Below, in pieces: positions 16,160-25,281 of a DNA stretch of 64,000 bases (positions within the stretch are counted from its first letter, which is position 1; every line of letters begins with the position of its first letter). The notes under the pieces are model-generated. The model was not told the DNA's origin, searched no databases, and was given only the letters and a program-made list of their open reading frames with translations. The position numbers and the translations under genes were made by a program. The stretch is from GWA2-66-18 sp964537395. Lineage in GTDB: Bacteria; Elusimicrobiota; Elusimicrobia; UBA1565; UBA9628. The stretch is taken from assembly GCA_964537395.1 (NCBI GenBank), contig CAZIBN010000001.1:1-64000 (forward strand), in the 5' to 3' direction.

Positions 16160-17158
16160 ATGAAGCTCGTCACCTTCGAGGTTCCCACGCCCCTTGGCCC
16201 CGTCGAGCGCCTCGGCGCCGTGCGCGGCGGCCGCATCGTGGACCTGAACCTCGCCGCGGCGCGCCTGTATCGCGCCCAGGGGAAGGCCCGCCCCGAGGCG
16301 CGCGCGGATTTCTTCGTGCCCCCCTGCCTGCTCGGCCTGCTCGACGGCGGGCACGAGTCGCTGACCGAGGCCCGAACCGCGCTGAACTCGCTCAAGGGCT
16401 CGCCCGCGGGCGTGGTCTGGAAGGAAGGCGCGGTCAAGCTCAAGGCCCCTCTCCCCCGCCCGCGTTCCCTTCGAGACTTCTTCGCCTTCGAGAACCACGC
16501 GAAAGCGGGCGCTCAACGGCGCAACGAGCCGCTCGCGCCGGAATGGTACGAGCAACCGGTCTTTTACAAAGGCAATCCCCGCTCGATCATCGGGCCGGGC
16601 GACGTGATCCCCTGGCCGGCGTACACGCGCAAGCTTGATTTCGAGTTCGAGGTCGCGGCGGTGGTGGGGAAGGCCGGACGGGACATCTCGGTGAAGGACG
16701 CCCATCGGCATATCGCGGGCTACATCGTCATGAACGACTGCTCGGCGCGCGACATCCAGCGCAACGAGATGGTGTGCCGCATGGGGCCGGCGAAGGGAAA
16801 GGATTTTGCGACGATCCTTGGACCTTACTTCGTAACGGCTGACGAATGGAACGGCAGGATCCCAAAACTTAAAATACGAGTGAACGGCAAAGAGTGGAGC
16901 AATTCACAGGGAGCACAGCCTTACTGGAATTTCTCGACCATGCTCTCACACGCTTCGCAGGGCGAGGACCTTCTGCCCGGCGACCTCCTCGGCTCGGGCA
17001 CTTACTTCAAGGGATGCGGACTGGATATGGGCCGATGGATACGCCCCGGCGACAAGATCGAACTCGACGCGGGACCGCTCGGGACTTTAACGAACCGCGT
17101 GGGAAAGCCCAACGGATCGATTCATCTCAAATACAAGAAAAACGGAGAGCGTGCATGA
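16160..17158 (+). CDS. fumarylacetoacetate hydrolase family protein
   Basis: A 332-residue FAH-fold enzyme. The metal-binding acidic segment is KLDFEFEVAAVVGK, followed by GYIVMNDCSARDIQ, KGKDFATILGPYFVT and the C-terminal GSGTYFKGCGLDMGRWI. FAH enzymes cleave the C-C bond of fumarylacetoacetate or acylpyruvates. Its overlap (ATGA) with a homogentisate dioxygenase gene supports the last step of homogentisate breakdown. I chose the ATG at 16160; a GTG two codons earlier is possible. A TAGAAT ends 7 nt before the ATG. Confidence 0.9.
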   Translation: MKLVTFEVPTPLGPVERLGAVRGGRIVDLNLAAARLYRAQGKARPEARADFFVPPCLLGLLDGGHESLTEARTALNSLKGSPAGVVWKEGAVKLKAPLPRPRSLRDFFAFENHAKAGAQRRNEPLAPEWYEQPVFYKGNPRSIIGPGDVIPWPAYTRKLDFEFEVAAVVGKAGRDISVKDAHRHIAGYIVMNDCSARDIQRNEMVCRMGPAKGKDFATILGPYFVTADEWNGRIPKLKIRVNGKEWSNSQGAQPYWNFSTMLSHASQGEDLLPGDLLGSGTYFKGCGLDMGRWIRPGDKIELDAGPLGTLTNRVGKPNGSIHLKYKKNGERA

Positions 17159-18381
17159 GCGTGATCCTGACCCGCGGCCGCGTGCCCAAGACGCCCCACA
17201 CCGAGTTCTACTCGGAGCCCGAGGTGCTGGCGCTCGAGGAGATCCACGGCGTCTCCGGCTTCAACGGCGACTGGTCACGCAAGTACCACTACCGCAAGTA
17301 CCCGACCCAGCAGGTGAGCGAGCCCAAGCGCCTCCCTCTCGATCTGCGCCCGCAAACGATGGCTCCGCACCAGCCGCTCCAGCCCTGGCACATCCGCACC
17401 GGCCGGCTCAAGCCGCACGGCGACCACATCAGCGGCCGCGTGCCGCTCGTGTACGGACCGACGACCGTCGTGTCCGCGGCCCGCTTCGAGAAATCGTGCC
17501 CGGCCCAAAGGTTCTTCCGCAACGGCGACGGCCACGAGCTGTGGTTCGTGCAGGAAGGCTCGGGCCTGATCGCGTCCGAGTTCGGCGTGCTCCCGTTCCG
17601 AAAGGGGCATTACGTGAACATCCCGAAGGGCACGACCTACCGCGTCGAGCTCGAAAGCGAGGACTGCGCGCTGCTGATCGTCGAGTCGCGCCTGCCCATC
17701 CAGTTCGCCCCGCACTACCTCAACGCGTCCGGCCAGGCGCACCTGACGGCCCCCATCGTGGAGACCGAGATCGGCATGCCCGAGTTCCGGCCCGCGCGCG
17801 ACGAGGATGGCGAGTTCCGCGTGTGGACCAAGCACGGAGGCGGCCTCGTGACGGAGCTGTTTCTCGGCCATCACCCCTTCGACCTCATCGGCTGGGAGGG
17901 CGCCTTGTATCCGTACACCTTTCACGTCGACGACCACCATCCCCTGGCCCGCGAGATCCACACCGCTCCGCCCACGCGGCAGACCTTCCAGTCGGGCACG
18001 GCGCCGCATAACGGCTTCGCCGTATGCACCTTCAAGGGTCAGATCGAGGGCTGGAACCCGCGCGACGTGCCCGCGCCGTACGCGCACTACAACGTGGACA
18101 GCGACGAGGTGATGTTCTTCTCGAATACGAGCTACGGCGCGCGCAAGGGGCTCGTGGAGCCGGGCTCGTTCACCTTCCACCCCGGCGCGCTCCCCCATTC
18201 GCCGCACGGGATGGCGGCCAAACGCTCCTTCGCCGAACGCGGAAAGCTCTCGGATTACCTCGCGGTCATGCTCGACACCTTCTTCGAGCCTCTCGAGGTG
18301 GCTAAGCAGGCTCTGCCGCTCGCCGACAAGGACTACCCGCTGAGCTGGAATCGGGACACGCAGGGCATCTCGGGAGCGTAG
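17155..18381 (+). CDS. hmgA: homogentisate 1,2-dioxygenase
   Basis: A 408-residue cupin-type Fe(II) dioxygenase that opens the homogentisate ring to maleylacetoacetate. The family pattern is clear: GNGDGHELWFVQEGSG in the first cupin, RPARDEDGEFRVWTKHGG in the middle and HYNVDSDEVMFFSNTSYG plus FHPGALPHSPHG, which should carry the His/Glu iron ligands. It is shorter than the human enzyme (445) and close to bacterial HGD-like proteins. Coupled by ATGA to the FAH gene. No maleylacetoacetate isomerase is seen nearby. Confidence 0.92.
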   Translation: MSVILTRGRVPKTPHTEFYSEPEVLALEEIHGVSGFNGDWSRKYHYRKYPTQQVSEPKRLPLDLRPQTMAPHQPLQPWHIRTGRLKPHGDHISGRVPLVYGPTTVVSAARFEKSCPAQRFFRNGDGHELWFVQEGSGLIASEFGVLPFRKGHYVNIPKGTTYRVELESEDCALLIVESRLPIQFAPHYLNASGQAHLTAPIVETEIGMPEFRPARDEDGEFRVWTKHGGGLVTELFLGHHPFDLIGWEGALYPYTFHVDDHHPLAREIHTAPPTRQTFQSGTAPHNGFAVCTFKGQIEGWNPRDVPAPYAHYNVDSDEVMFFSNTSYGARKGLVEPGSFTFHPGALPHSPHGMAAKRSFAERGKLSDYLAVMLDTFFEPLEVAKQALPLADKDYPLSWNRDTQGISGA

Positions 18382-18382
18382 C

Positions 18383-18994
18383 ATGCAGCTCGACCCGGAG
18401 ACCTTGGCGGTCCGCGACCGCTACCTGCTGATGATCGCGACGATCCTCCCACGGCCGATCGCCTGGGTCGCGACGGTTTCCCCGGAGGGGAAGCCGAACT
18501 TGGCCCCCTTCTCGTTCTTCACGGGGATCTGCGCGAATCCGATGACGGTGTGCTTCGCGCCGGTGAACGATAGGCATGGGAAGAAGAAAGACACGCTGAT
18601 CAACATCGAAGCGACGGGTCAGTTTACCGTCAATATCGTGAATGAGCAAAATGCCGAGAAGATGAACGCGACCTCGGCGCCTTATGCGTACGGCGTGAAC
18701 GAATTTGAGCAGTGCGGTGTGACGGCCATTCCGAGCGAGAGAATCAAGCCGCCGCGAGTGAAAGAGAGCCCTGTAGCTTACGAATGCGAACTACAGCAGA
18801 TAGTTCGTATCGGAGAAGGGCCCTTGGCCGGAAACTTGGTCATCGGACGCGTGGTTATGTTTCACTGCGAGGACGCCCTCTACAACAACGGCAAGATCAA
18901 ACATCAAGATATTCATGCCATCGGCCGCATGGAAGGCGCCTGGTATTCCAAGACGAACGACGCGTTCGAGCTCCCCCGCCCGGAGGTCGCATGA
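18383..18994 (+). CDS. flavin reductase-like FMN-binding protein
   Basis: A 203-residue split-barrel flavoprotein of the flavin reductase/flavoredoxin type. LPRPIAWVATVSPEGKPNLAPFSFF is the FMN-binding opening motif (20-residue core RPIAWVATVSPEGKPNLAPF), followed by the NIEATGQFTVNIV strand. Such proteins use NAD(P)H to reduce flavin for a partner oxygenase or act as FMN oxidoreductases. Here it lies between two aromatic-ring dioxygenase genes, with 1-bp spacing upstream and ATGA downstream, so a role in the same catabolic pathway is likely. Codon use in 18600-18960 is more AT-rich than the surroundings. Confidence 0.88.
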   Translation: MQLDPETLAVRDRYLLMIATILPRPIAWVATVSPEGKPNLAPFSFFTGICANPMTVCFAPVNDRHGKKKDTLINIEATGQFTVNIVNEQNAEKMNATSAPYAYGVNEFEQCGVTAIPSERIKPPRVKESPVAYECELQQIVRIGEGPLAGNLVIGRVVMFHCEDALYNNGKIKHQDIHAIGRMEGAWYSKTNDAFELPRPEVA

Positions 18995-19740
18995 AGAAGC
19001 AGCCTTTTCATAATTTCGTCGTCGACCACATGACCTTTCTCGTCGAGCCCGAGATTTACAAGACGACCTACGCGCTGTTCCGGATCATCCTCGGCGTATC
19101 GAGAGAAGATCTTATTTATGAAAAACGCTCGAGCTGGCCCGGGGAAAAGCCCGCCTCCATGACCTTCGCCTCGCGCATCGGGATCGAGAAGAACCCGGCG
19201 GTCCCCAACCAGGCGATCATCGCCGTCGTCCAGCCCACCGAGCCCGAAACGCAGAGCTCCCACGTGCGCACGATGCTCAAGAATCGCGGCGGCGGTTGCC
19301 ATTGGCAGCATATCGCCCTGCGGACGCCGGATCTCGTGGGTTTTCATAAATTCTGCCTCGCGCGCGGCGTCAACTTCATCACGCCCATCCTGAAGGATTC
19401 GCATGACGACCTGATCCAGGTGTTCAGCGGCGAGTGGATGACGCCCGGCGGAAAGCCGACGGCGACCTTCTTCGAGTTCGTCCAGCGCGACCCGAGCCCC
19501 GAGCTGCTCAAGGAGCTCGAGACCGCGTCTAACCGCGAGTCCTGGTTCCGCGACAAGACCTTCCTCGGCCTGTACGGCGAGAAGGAGAACGAGTACAAGC
19601 GCGGCAAGGCGACGCCGTTCATCCCCGACGCGCTCGCCAAGAAGATCGCCGCCCGCCTCAAAGGACTCGAGGTCTGGGAGATCGAAGACTCCCTGCTCGA
19701 CAAGGTCGAGGCCGACATGCTCGAGCACGCCGCCTCTTGA
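18991..19740 (+). CDS. half-size 4-hydroxyphenylpyruvate dioxygenase-like protein
   Basis: A 249-residue protein matching only the C-terminal, catalytic VOC domain of 4-hydroxyphenylpyruvate dioxygenase (~350 residues). The three Fe(II) ligands are in place: His in VVDHMTFLVE, His in HWQHIALRTPD and Glu in ATFFEFVQRD. HPPD makes homogentisate from the tyrosine keto acid, so the operon would form and then degrade homogentisate. The missing N-terminal domain means substrate and oligomer state may differ. The start is the ATGA overlap with the flavin reductase gene. Confidence 0.82.
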   Translation: MKKQPFHNFVVDHMTFLVEPEIYKTTYALFRIILGVSREDLIYEKRSSWPGEKPASMTFASRIGIEKNPAVPNQAIIAVVQPTEPETQSSHVRTMLKNRGGGCHWQHIALRTPDLVGFHKFCLARGVNFITPILKDSHDDLIQVFSGEWMTPGGKPTATFFEFVQRDPSPELLKELETASNRESWFRDKTFLGLYGEKENEYKRGKATPFIPDALAKKIAARLKGLEVWEIEDSLLDKVEADMLEHAAS

Positions 19741-20987
19741 GCCGCGCCGCGCGGGCCCTGCTCGCCGGAGCCATCCTTCTCACGCTCGGCGTCCCCGCGC
19801 GCGCCGACCTGGACATCTATGACGCCGGCAAGGATCCGCCTCCCGGAACGATCTTCTCCGAGGACGGATATCATTACGCCTACCTCGAATCCGTGGACGG
19901 CGAGGGCGAGGACCGATGGATCGTGGATGGGCGCGTCCGAGCCAAGGGCGCGGAGGGAGAGTTCGCCGGGCCCGGCGCGCTGAACGCGAACGGGTCTGTT
20001 CTCCTGCATACGATCGGAGTCCTCGATAAGGCCGGCAAGCTTTTAGGCGTCGCCCCCGCGATCAATGGGAAGCGCGCGGGCGCGGTTTACGCCGAGATCC
20101 AGGCCGTCATGATAAGCCCGCGCGGGACTAACGTCGCTTACGTCGCGCGCACGCCCAAAGGCTGGGCCGTCGTCTCACAGCAGGGAACGGGGCCCTCCTT
20201 CGAGGAGCCCCCGCTCCATCTGGCGCTCACCGAAAAGGAGACCTTGTACTTCGTGAATTTCGGCGGCTCGGCCTGGCTGTACCGCAACCACAAGCCCATC
20301 GAGAAGAAGCCCTACGGCGCGGCCGCGGCGAGCCGGAACCTGCGTCGCACCGGCGGCGTCTTCACCGGCGCCGACGGCATGATCTACGTCGAGATCGACA
20401 AGACGACCTTCGGGCCCTACAATTCCGCGAGCACGCCCGTGTTCAGCCCCGACGAGACGCACAGCGCGTTCCTGGCCTCCGCGCAATCGGAGCACGGCTA
20501 CGACACTTTGATCGCCGACGGCCGGCCCGCCGAGATGAAGCGCTGCGCGGACTGCAGCATCCTCGTGGACGATCGAGGCCGCGTGTTCCAGGACGTCATC
20601 ATGACCGGCATCAGCGAGCGGGCGCAGATCCACATGGGATTCCTGGACGGGAAGTCGCTGCATCCAGGAGGCCAGCCCCCGCGCGTGGGCCTGGCGCCCG
20701 GAGGAAAGCACTATGTGTATCCGATGCTGGCGCCCCAGGGGCTGGCCGTCGGCCTCGACGGGAGGATCGCCGAAAAGGGCGCGCCGATGCCGTTCATCCC
20801 GGGCCCGTGCGTGTTCGACGGCGAGGAGTACCACTACTGGTCGGTGACGGGCGGCAGGCTCTACCTGGTGTGCGGCAGCGCCGAGGGGCCGCGCGCGCCG
20901 AAGCCCCGCTGCGCGGCCGTCGCGCGCGGCCGCGGCTGGCCGCGGGCCGAGGCCGTCGCAGAGCCCTCTTCTAGTCCAGGTCGATGA
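19737..20987 (+). CDS. secreted hypothetical protein, possible beta-propeller
   Basis: A 416-residue exported protein starting at TTG (TTGA overlap with the previous stop). The signal peptide is ALLAGAILLTLGVPARA. The mature part has regular short blades such as FSEDGYHYAYLE, MISPRGTNVAYVAR, FSPDETHSAFLA and LAPGGKHYVYPM. This G-x-x-x-Y/F-A pattern resembles PD40/WD40-like propellers. The C-terminus is Arg/Pro/Ala-rich and overlaps the convergent receiver gene by 17 bp. Its position at the end of the aromatic operon may be accidental. No function is assigned. Confidence 0.7.
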   Translation: MSRAARALLAGAILLTLGVPARADLDIYDAGKDPPPGTIFSEDGYHYAYLESVDGEGEDRWIVDGRVRAKGAEGEFAGPGALNANGSVLLHTIGVLDKAGKLLGVAPAINGKRAGAVYAEIQAVMISPRGTNVAYVARTPKGWAVVSQQGTGPSFEEPPLHLALTEKETLYFVNFGGSAWLYRNHKPIEKKPYGAAAASRNLRRTGGVFTGADGMIYVEIDKTTFGPYNSASTPVFSPDETHSAFLASAQSEHGYDTLIADGRPAEMKRCADCSILVDDRGRVFQDVIMTGISERAQIHMGFLDGKSLHPGGQPPRVGLAPGGKHYVYPMLAPQGLAVGLDGRIAEKGAPMPFIPGPCVFDGEEYHYWSVTGGRLYLVCGSAEGPRAPKPRCAAVARGRGWPRAEAVAEPSSSPGR

Positions 20988-21474
20988 TGTCTGCCCGGCT
21001 GCCGTCGAGGTCGGGCTCACCGTTGAAGACGGGCGCGGCCAGAGGCGCTCCAGGCGGAGGGATGTCCATCCTCGCCGGCGCGGCAGCGGGGGCCGCCGCG
21101 GCCTTGACGAGAGGGCCTATCAGAGACTCGATGGCCTCCTTGAGCTGAGCGACGTCCAGCGGCTTGTCGATGTAGCCGATGGCGGGCGCGTCCATGATGG
21201 TCATCTCGATCTCGAATTTAGGCGTGACGCTCGCGAAGACGACCGGCATCGCCGCGCACGTCGTGGTGCTGCGAAGACGCTTGAGGATCTCAAAACCATC
21301 CGCCTCGGGCAGCTTGTAGTCGAGGATAGCCAGGCGCGGCCGGTGCATTTCCGCCAGAGGGAGAACGGAGTAGCCGTCGACGGCGACCACGGATTCGTAG
21401 CCAAGGGAAGCGACCGCGGCCTGCAGCACCTCGCGGAACCGCGGGTCGGCGTCATAGATCAATATCTTCGTCAT
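20971..21474 (-). CDS. response regulator with Ala/Pro-rich tail
   Basis: A 167-residue protein: a receiver domain (~1-122; DAD near residue 10, phospho-Asp in AILDYKLPEADG, Lys in YIDKPL) followed by a ~45-residue low-complexity tail (AAAAPAAAPAR, then acidic DIIDLD at the end). No DNA-binding output domain. The tail could tether it to a partner. It has its own near-consensus promoter and is probably monocistronic. Confidence 0.85.
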   Translation of the reverse strand: MTKILIYDADPRFREVLQAAVASLGYESVVAVDGYSVLPLAEMHRPRLAILDYKLPEADGFEILKRLRSTTTCAAMPVVFASVTPKFEIEMTIMDAPAIGYIDKPLDVAQLKEAIESLIGPLVKAAAAPAAAPARMDIPPPGAPLAAPVFNGEPDLDGSRADIIDLD

Positions 21475-21480
21475 AAAAGG

Positions 21481-21509
21481 ATTGTAATCCTGCCGCTGAG
21501 TCCTGTCAA
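21481..21509 (-). promoter_or_regulatory. near-consensus sigma70 promoter, leaderless
   Basis: On the minus strand TTGACA (21504-21509), exactly 17 nt, then TACAAT (21481-21486). The -10 ends 6 nt before the ATG at 21474. This is the best promoter in the window and shows the recurring leaderless geometry. Confidence 0.75.
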
Positions 21510-21527
21510 TGACCGAGCCCGGTCATT
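21508..21527 (-). terminator. hairpin at the end of the hemW-phoH-valS run
   Basis: AATGACCG and CGGTCATT form a perfect 8-bp stem with a 4-nt loop. The hairpin overlaps the stop codon of the secreted-protein gene and abuts the -35 box of the next promoter. No long T-tract follows, so termination strength is uncertain. Confidence 0.45.
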
Positions 21528-22272
21528 TCCCAACGGCCCTCAAGCCCTTGACGGCCCAGGACAGGTTCACGAAGCCGAAATCCTTATCGGCGAACTCCGC
21601 CTTCTCGAAGCGGCCGGAGTTCATGGAGGAGGATGCAGGGCGCGGATCTAATTCAGCCACGACGATCTGCCCCGAGCCGGGGCGCTCCTCCTGGTATTCG
21701 ATCCCCTCCTCACGCAGGTCGTAGGAGTCGAGAAGCTTGGCCGTCGTCGGGCGCCGGCGGTCGGTCACGGTGACGGCGGCGGCCTCGACCTCCTCGACGA
21801 AGCCCTCGAAGACGCGGAAGCGGATCTCAAGATGAGTCCTCTTGCGCTCGAGCGACTTCGGATACAAGGAGATCACGAGCCAGCGGGAGTCCTTTTTACC
21901 CTTGTGCAAGCGCGCCGCAGATCTGGCCTTCGAGTTCTCACCCTTCATGCGGCCCTTGATCTTGACGACCTTAAGCGCGACGGTGTTCTCGGCCGCGCCG
22001 GGGACGCCGCCTACGCGCAGCGAGAGCGGCTCCCAGTCCACGGCGTCCTTGTGGATCACGGCGTGCATCGGGCGGCTGAGCTTCGCCTTTGGAGCGTCCC
22101 CTCCGACCTTGAAGCCGTGGCCGGCGACCTCGTCGGTCGGAGCAGTGGAGCTGGAGGCCGCCACCGTCGCGGTCTCCGAAGACACGGCGGGCGCCGCAGC
22201 GGGAGCCCCGTACATCGGCGACTGCGCCGCGGCCGAGGCCGCGAGCAGGACGACGAACGCGCCGTGCCTCAC
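21523..22272 (-). CDS. secreted hypothetical protein
   Basis: A 249-residue exported protein. I place the start at a GTG overlapping the valS stop (GTGA), giving the signal peptide VRHGAFVVLLAASAAAQS. A ~45-residue Ala/Ser/Thr-rich linker follows. The rest is a probable beta-rich domain (LSRPMHAVIHKDAVDWEPLS, RFRVFEGFVEEVEAAAVTV). A distant similarity to secreted beta-sandwich domains is possible but not shown. Same transcript as valS. Confidence 0.65.
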   Translation of the reverse strand: MRHGAFVVLLAASAAAQSPMYGAPAAAPAVSSETATVAASSSTAPTDEVAGHGFKVGGDAPKAKLSRPMHAVIHKDAVDWEPLSLRVGGVPGAAENTVALKVVKIKGRMKGENSKARSAARLHKGKKDSRWLVISLYPKSLERKRTHLEIRFRVFEGFVEEVEAAAVTVTDRRRPTTAKLLDSYDLREEGIEYQEERPGSGQIVVAELDPRPASSSMNSGRFEKAEFADKDFGFVNLSWAVKGLRAVGK

Positions 22273-24884
22273 GACAGGACGGCGATCGTCTCTTGGAGAC
22301 GGTCGCGGCGCGCGAGAGCCCCGTCGTGCTGCTCCTTGGCTTCCGCGACCTTCTCCGCGGGCGCGCTCGCGGCGGCCGAGAGGTTCTTGAGCTTGGCCGC
22401 GCACTTCTCGATGTCGCCCTCGGCCTTGGCCAGGTCCTTCGCCAGGCGCTCGCGCTCCTTGGCGAAGTCGATGACGCCCGCGAGCGGGATGAAGAAGGTC
22501 ACGCCCTCGGCGACCGCGGTCGCGCTCTGCAGAGGGCGAGCCCCGATGAGAGGCTCGATGCTCTCGAGCTGGGCCAGGGACATCGCGTACGCGCGGTGCT
22601 TGCCGATGAGCGCCTCCGCGAACGCCCCTTCGGCCACGGCCTTGATCTTGAGGCCGGGCGGCACGTTGAGCTGTGAGCGCAGGGAGCGGATCGAAGCGAC
22701 CGCGCCCATGACACGGCTCATCTCCCTCTCAACCTCGGGGTTGGACCAGTCGTAGCCGAGCGTGTGGTAGCCGCCCTTGAGCACGAACTCGGCATTCTCG
22801 CCGGCATAAGGCTTGAGCGCGGCGTAAATCTCCTCGGTGACGAACGGCATGATCGGATGCAGGGCCTTCAGCGAACCGGTCAGAACCTGAACGAGGATCG
22901 TCCGCGCGATGTCCTTGTCCTCGCCTTCGATGCCGAGGAGGCGGCCCTTCGCGAGCTCGATGTACCAGGCGCAGAACTCGTCCCACAGGAACACATACAG
23001 CGCCTCGGCGGCGGCCGCGGGATCGTACACGTCGAGCGACGCCTTCGCCTTTTCGAGGGTCGCCTGGTAACGGGACAAGATCCACGCGTCGGCGGTCTCC
23101 AGGCAGCAGTGAGACAACTTCTCCAGACGATACGCAGTCGGATTTTCCGGAAGATTCATCAGCACAAAGCGCGTCGAGTTCCAGAGCTTATTGACGAAGT
23201 TGCGCGCGGACACGACGGTCTGCTCGTCGAAGGCGATGTCCTTGCCCGGGTGGGCCTGGACCATCAGCGCGAAGCGCAGCGCATCGGTGCCGTACTTGTC
23301 CATCATCAGCAGGGGATCCACGACGTTGCCCAGCGACTTCGACATCTTCTTGCCGCTCTTGTCGCGCACGATGCCGTGGATGACGGCGTCGGGGAACGCG
23401 GGCTTGTCCATGAAGGCGTGGCCCATCATCTGCATACGGGCGACCCAGAGATAAAGGATCTCATAGCCGGTGACCAAGGTCGTGGTCGGATAATAGTAGG
23501 CCAGGTCCTTCGTCTTGTCAGGCCAGCCGAACACGGCGAGCGGCCACAGCGCCGAGGAGAACCAGGTGTCGAGCACGTCAGGGTCCTGGGTCCAGCCCGC
23601 GCCGGGAGATTCCAGGCTCACGAGCGGCTTTTCGCCGTCCTTGTACCAGACCGGGATGCGATGGCCCCACCAGATCTGGCGAGAAACGCACCAATCTTTG
23701 ATGTTGACGAGCCAATCACGGTAGGGCTTTTCCCAGTTCTTCGGGTAGATCTTGAATTCGCCGGCGTCCAAAGCCTCTAACGGCGCTTTTGCCAATTCGG
23801 TCTGCTTCACGAACCACTGCAAAGAGAGAAGGGGCTCGATGACGGAGCCGCAGCGATAACACGCCTGGACCGCGCTCTTGTGATCTTCCTTCTTTCGGAG
23901 ATATCCCTTCGCCTCAAGGTCGGCGACGATGGCGTCCTGGGCCTTCTCGCGGGAGAGGCCGGCGTAAGGACCGGCGGCGTCGGTGAGCTTGCCATCCGGG
24001 CCGATGGCCTTGATCGCGGGTAATTTGTGCCGTTCGCCGAGTTCCCAGTCGTTTTGATCGTGAGCGGGCGTGACTTTGAGGGCTCCGGTGCCAAGCTCGA
24101 ATTCGACGTAAGAATCTTCAATGACAGGAATCGGGCGGTCGATGAAGGGGATCAAGACTGTTTTGCCGACCATGTGCCGCCAGCGGTCGTCCTTTGGATT
24201 TATCGCTACCGCGGTGTCGCCAAACATCGTGATCGGTCGGGTCGTGGCGACAACTATGCCTTCCCCGCCGTCGGCGTTCTTATAATGGATGTGATAAAGA
24301 GCCCCCTTCCGTTCTTCTCTTTCCACCTCGATGTCTGATAATGCCGTTCCGCACCTGACGCACCAGTTCACCAATCTTTCGCCACGGTAGATCAGACCTC
24401 GTTCCCACAATGTCTTAAAGGCGTGAAACACGGCCTTCGCACGCGGCTCGTCCATCGTGAACGCTTCTCTCTGCCAGTCGAGGGAGGCTCCGAGCCGGTG
24501 AAGCTGGCCCAAGATCGTTTTTTTACAGTCCCGGGTCCAGGCCTGCATGCGCACCAGGAACGCGTCGCGGCCGAGCGCGTGGCGGTCCACCTTCTCGGCC
24601 TTGAGCTGCTTCTCCATCACGTTCTGCGTGGCGATGCCGCCGTGATCGCAGCCCGGCACCCAGCATGCTTCCTGGCCGAGCATGCGATGGTGGCGTATGA
24701 ACGCGTCCTGCAACGAGTTGTTGAGGGCATGGCCGATGTGCAAAGCGCCGGTCACGTTCGGCGGAGGAATGACGATCGTGTACGGAGGTTTTTCAGAAGG
24801 AGAGGAACGGGAAAGGCCGGCCGCGTCCCAGCTCGCGAGGCGCGCTTCTTCGACCGGCTTCGGATCGTAGGCTTTCTCGAGCAT
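22269..24884 (-). CDS. valS: valyl-tRNA synthetase
   Basis: An 871-residue class I synthetase. HIGH motif in PPNVTGALHIGHALNN, the editing (CP1) domain in the middle, KMSKS in SGKKMSKSLGNVVDP, an anticodon-binding helical domain and the C-terminal coiled coil (ERLAKDLAKAEGDIEKCAAK) typical of ValRS. Full length. It follows the receiver gene by one base on the same strand. Confidence 0.97.
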   Translation of the reverse strand: MLEKAYDPKPVEEARLASWDAAGLSRSSPSEKPPYTIVIPPPNVTGALHIGHALNNSLQDAFIRHHRMLGQEACWVPGCDHGGIATQNVMEKQLKAEKVDRHALGRDAFLVRMQAWTRDCKKTILGQLHRLGASLDWQREAFTMDEPRAKAVFHAFKTLWERGLIYRGERLVNWCVRCGTALSDIEVEREERKGALYHIHYKNADGGEGIVVATTRPITMFGDTAVAINPKDDRWRHMVGKTVLIPFIDRPIPVIEDSYVEFELGTGALKVTPAHDQNDWELGERHKLPAIKAIGPDGKLTDAAGPYAGLSREKAQDAIVADLEAKGYLRKKEDHKSAVQACYRCGSVIEPLLSLQWFVKQTELAKAPLEALDAGEFKIYPKNWEKPYRDWLVNIKDWCVSRQIWWGHRIPVWYKDGEKPLVSLESPGAGWTQDPDVLDTWFSSALWPLAVFGWPDKTKDLAYYYPTTTLVTGYEILYLWVARMQMMGHAFMDKPAFPDAVIHGIVRDKSGKKMSKSLGNVVDPLLMMDKYGTDALRFALMVQAHPGKDIAFDEQTVVSARNFVNKLWNSTRFVLMNLPENPTAYRLEKLSHCCLETADAWILSRYQATLEKAKASLDVYDPAAAAEALYVFLWDEFCAWYIELAKGRLLGIEGEDKDIARTILVQVLTGSLKALHPIMPFVTEEIYAALKPYAGENAEFVLKGGYHTLGYDWSNPEVEREMSRVMGAVASIRSLRSQLNVPPGLKIKAVAEGAFAEALIGKHRAYAMSLAQLESIEPLIGARPLQSATAVAEGVTFFIPLAGVIDFAKERERLAKDLAKAEGDIEKCAAKLKNLSAAASAPAEKVAEAKEQHDGALARRDRLQETIAVLS

Positions 24885-24885
24885 G

Positions 24886-25281
24886 TCAGATCTTCAGGAT
24901 GTGGCGGATCTTCGAGAGCAGGACCTCGCCGTCGACCGGCTTGCCCAGGTACTCGACCGCGCCGGACTGCAGGCCGCTGACGACGTCGATGGCCTCGTCC
25001 GAGCCGGAGAACAGGATCACGGGCGTCGCCGCGATCTCGGGATCGGCCTTGAGCTCGCGGATGAGCTCGCGCCCGTCGAAGCCGGGCATGTACAGGTCCA
25101 TGATGACGAGATCGGGCTTCTCGGTGCGCACGACGGTCAGCGCCCGCTCGGGCTCGCCGACCGCGATGACGTAATAGCCCGCATGATCGAGCGCCAACCG
25201 CACCGTCTCCCGGATGAGCACGTCGTCATCGACGATGACGATCTTGCGGCGCACGGCCGGATGCTTGGCCTTCCCCATCAC
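24886..25281 (-). CDS. single-domain response regulator
   Basis: A 131-residue CheY-like receiver: IVIVDDDVLIRE acidic pocket, phospho-Asp in LVIMDLYMPGFDG, Ser in LFSGSD and Lys in YLGKPVDG. The first two codons are both ATG; the first overlaps the phoH stop (ATGA). No output domain. It is embedded between phoH and valS, an unusual place for a signalling gene. Confidence 0.9.
   Translation of the reverse strand: MMGKAKHPAVRRKIVIVDDDVLIRETVRLALDHAGYYVIAVGEPERALTVVRTEKPDLVIMDLYMPGFDGRELIRELKADPEIAATPVILFSGSDEAIDVVSGLQSGAVEYLGKPVDGEVLLSKIRHILKI

Noticed and set aside
22764..23780. Long plus-strand frame opposite valS
   Set aside because: Antisense shadow of a complete ValRS; no family motif, and residue composition is typical of a mirror frame.
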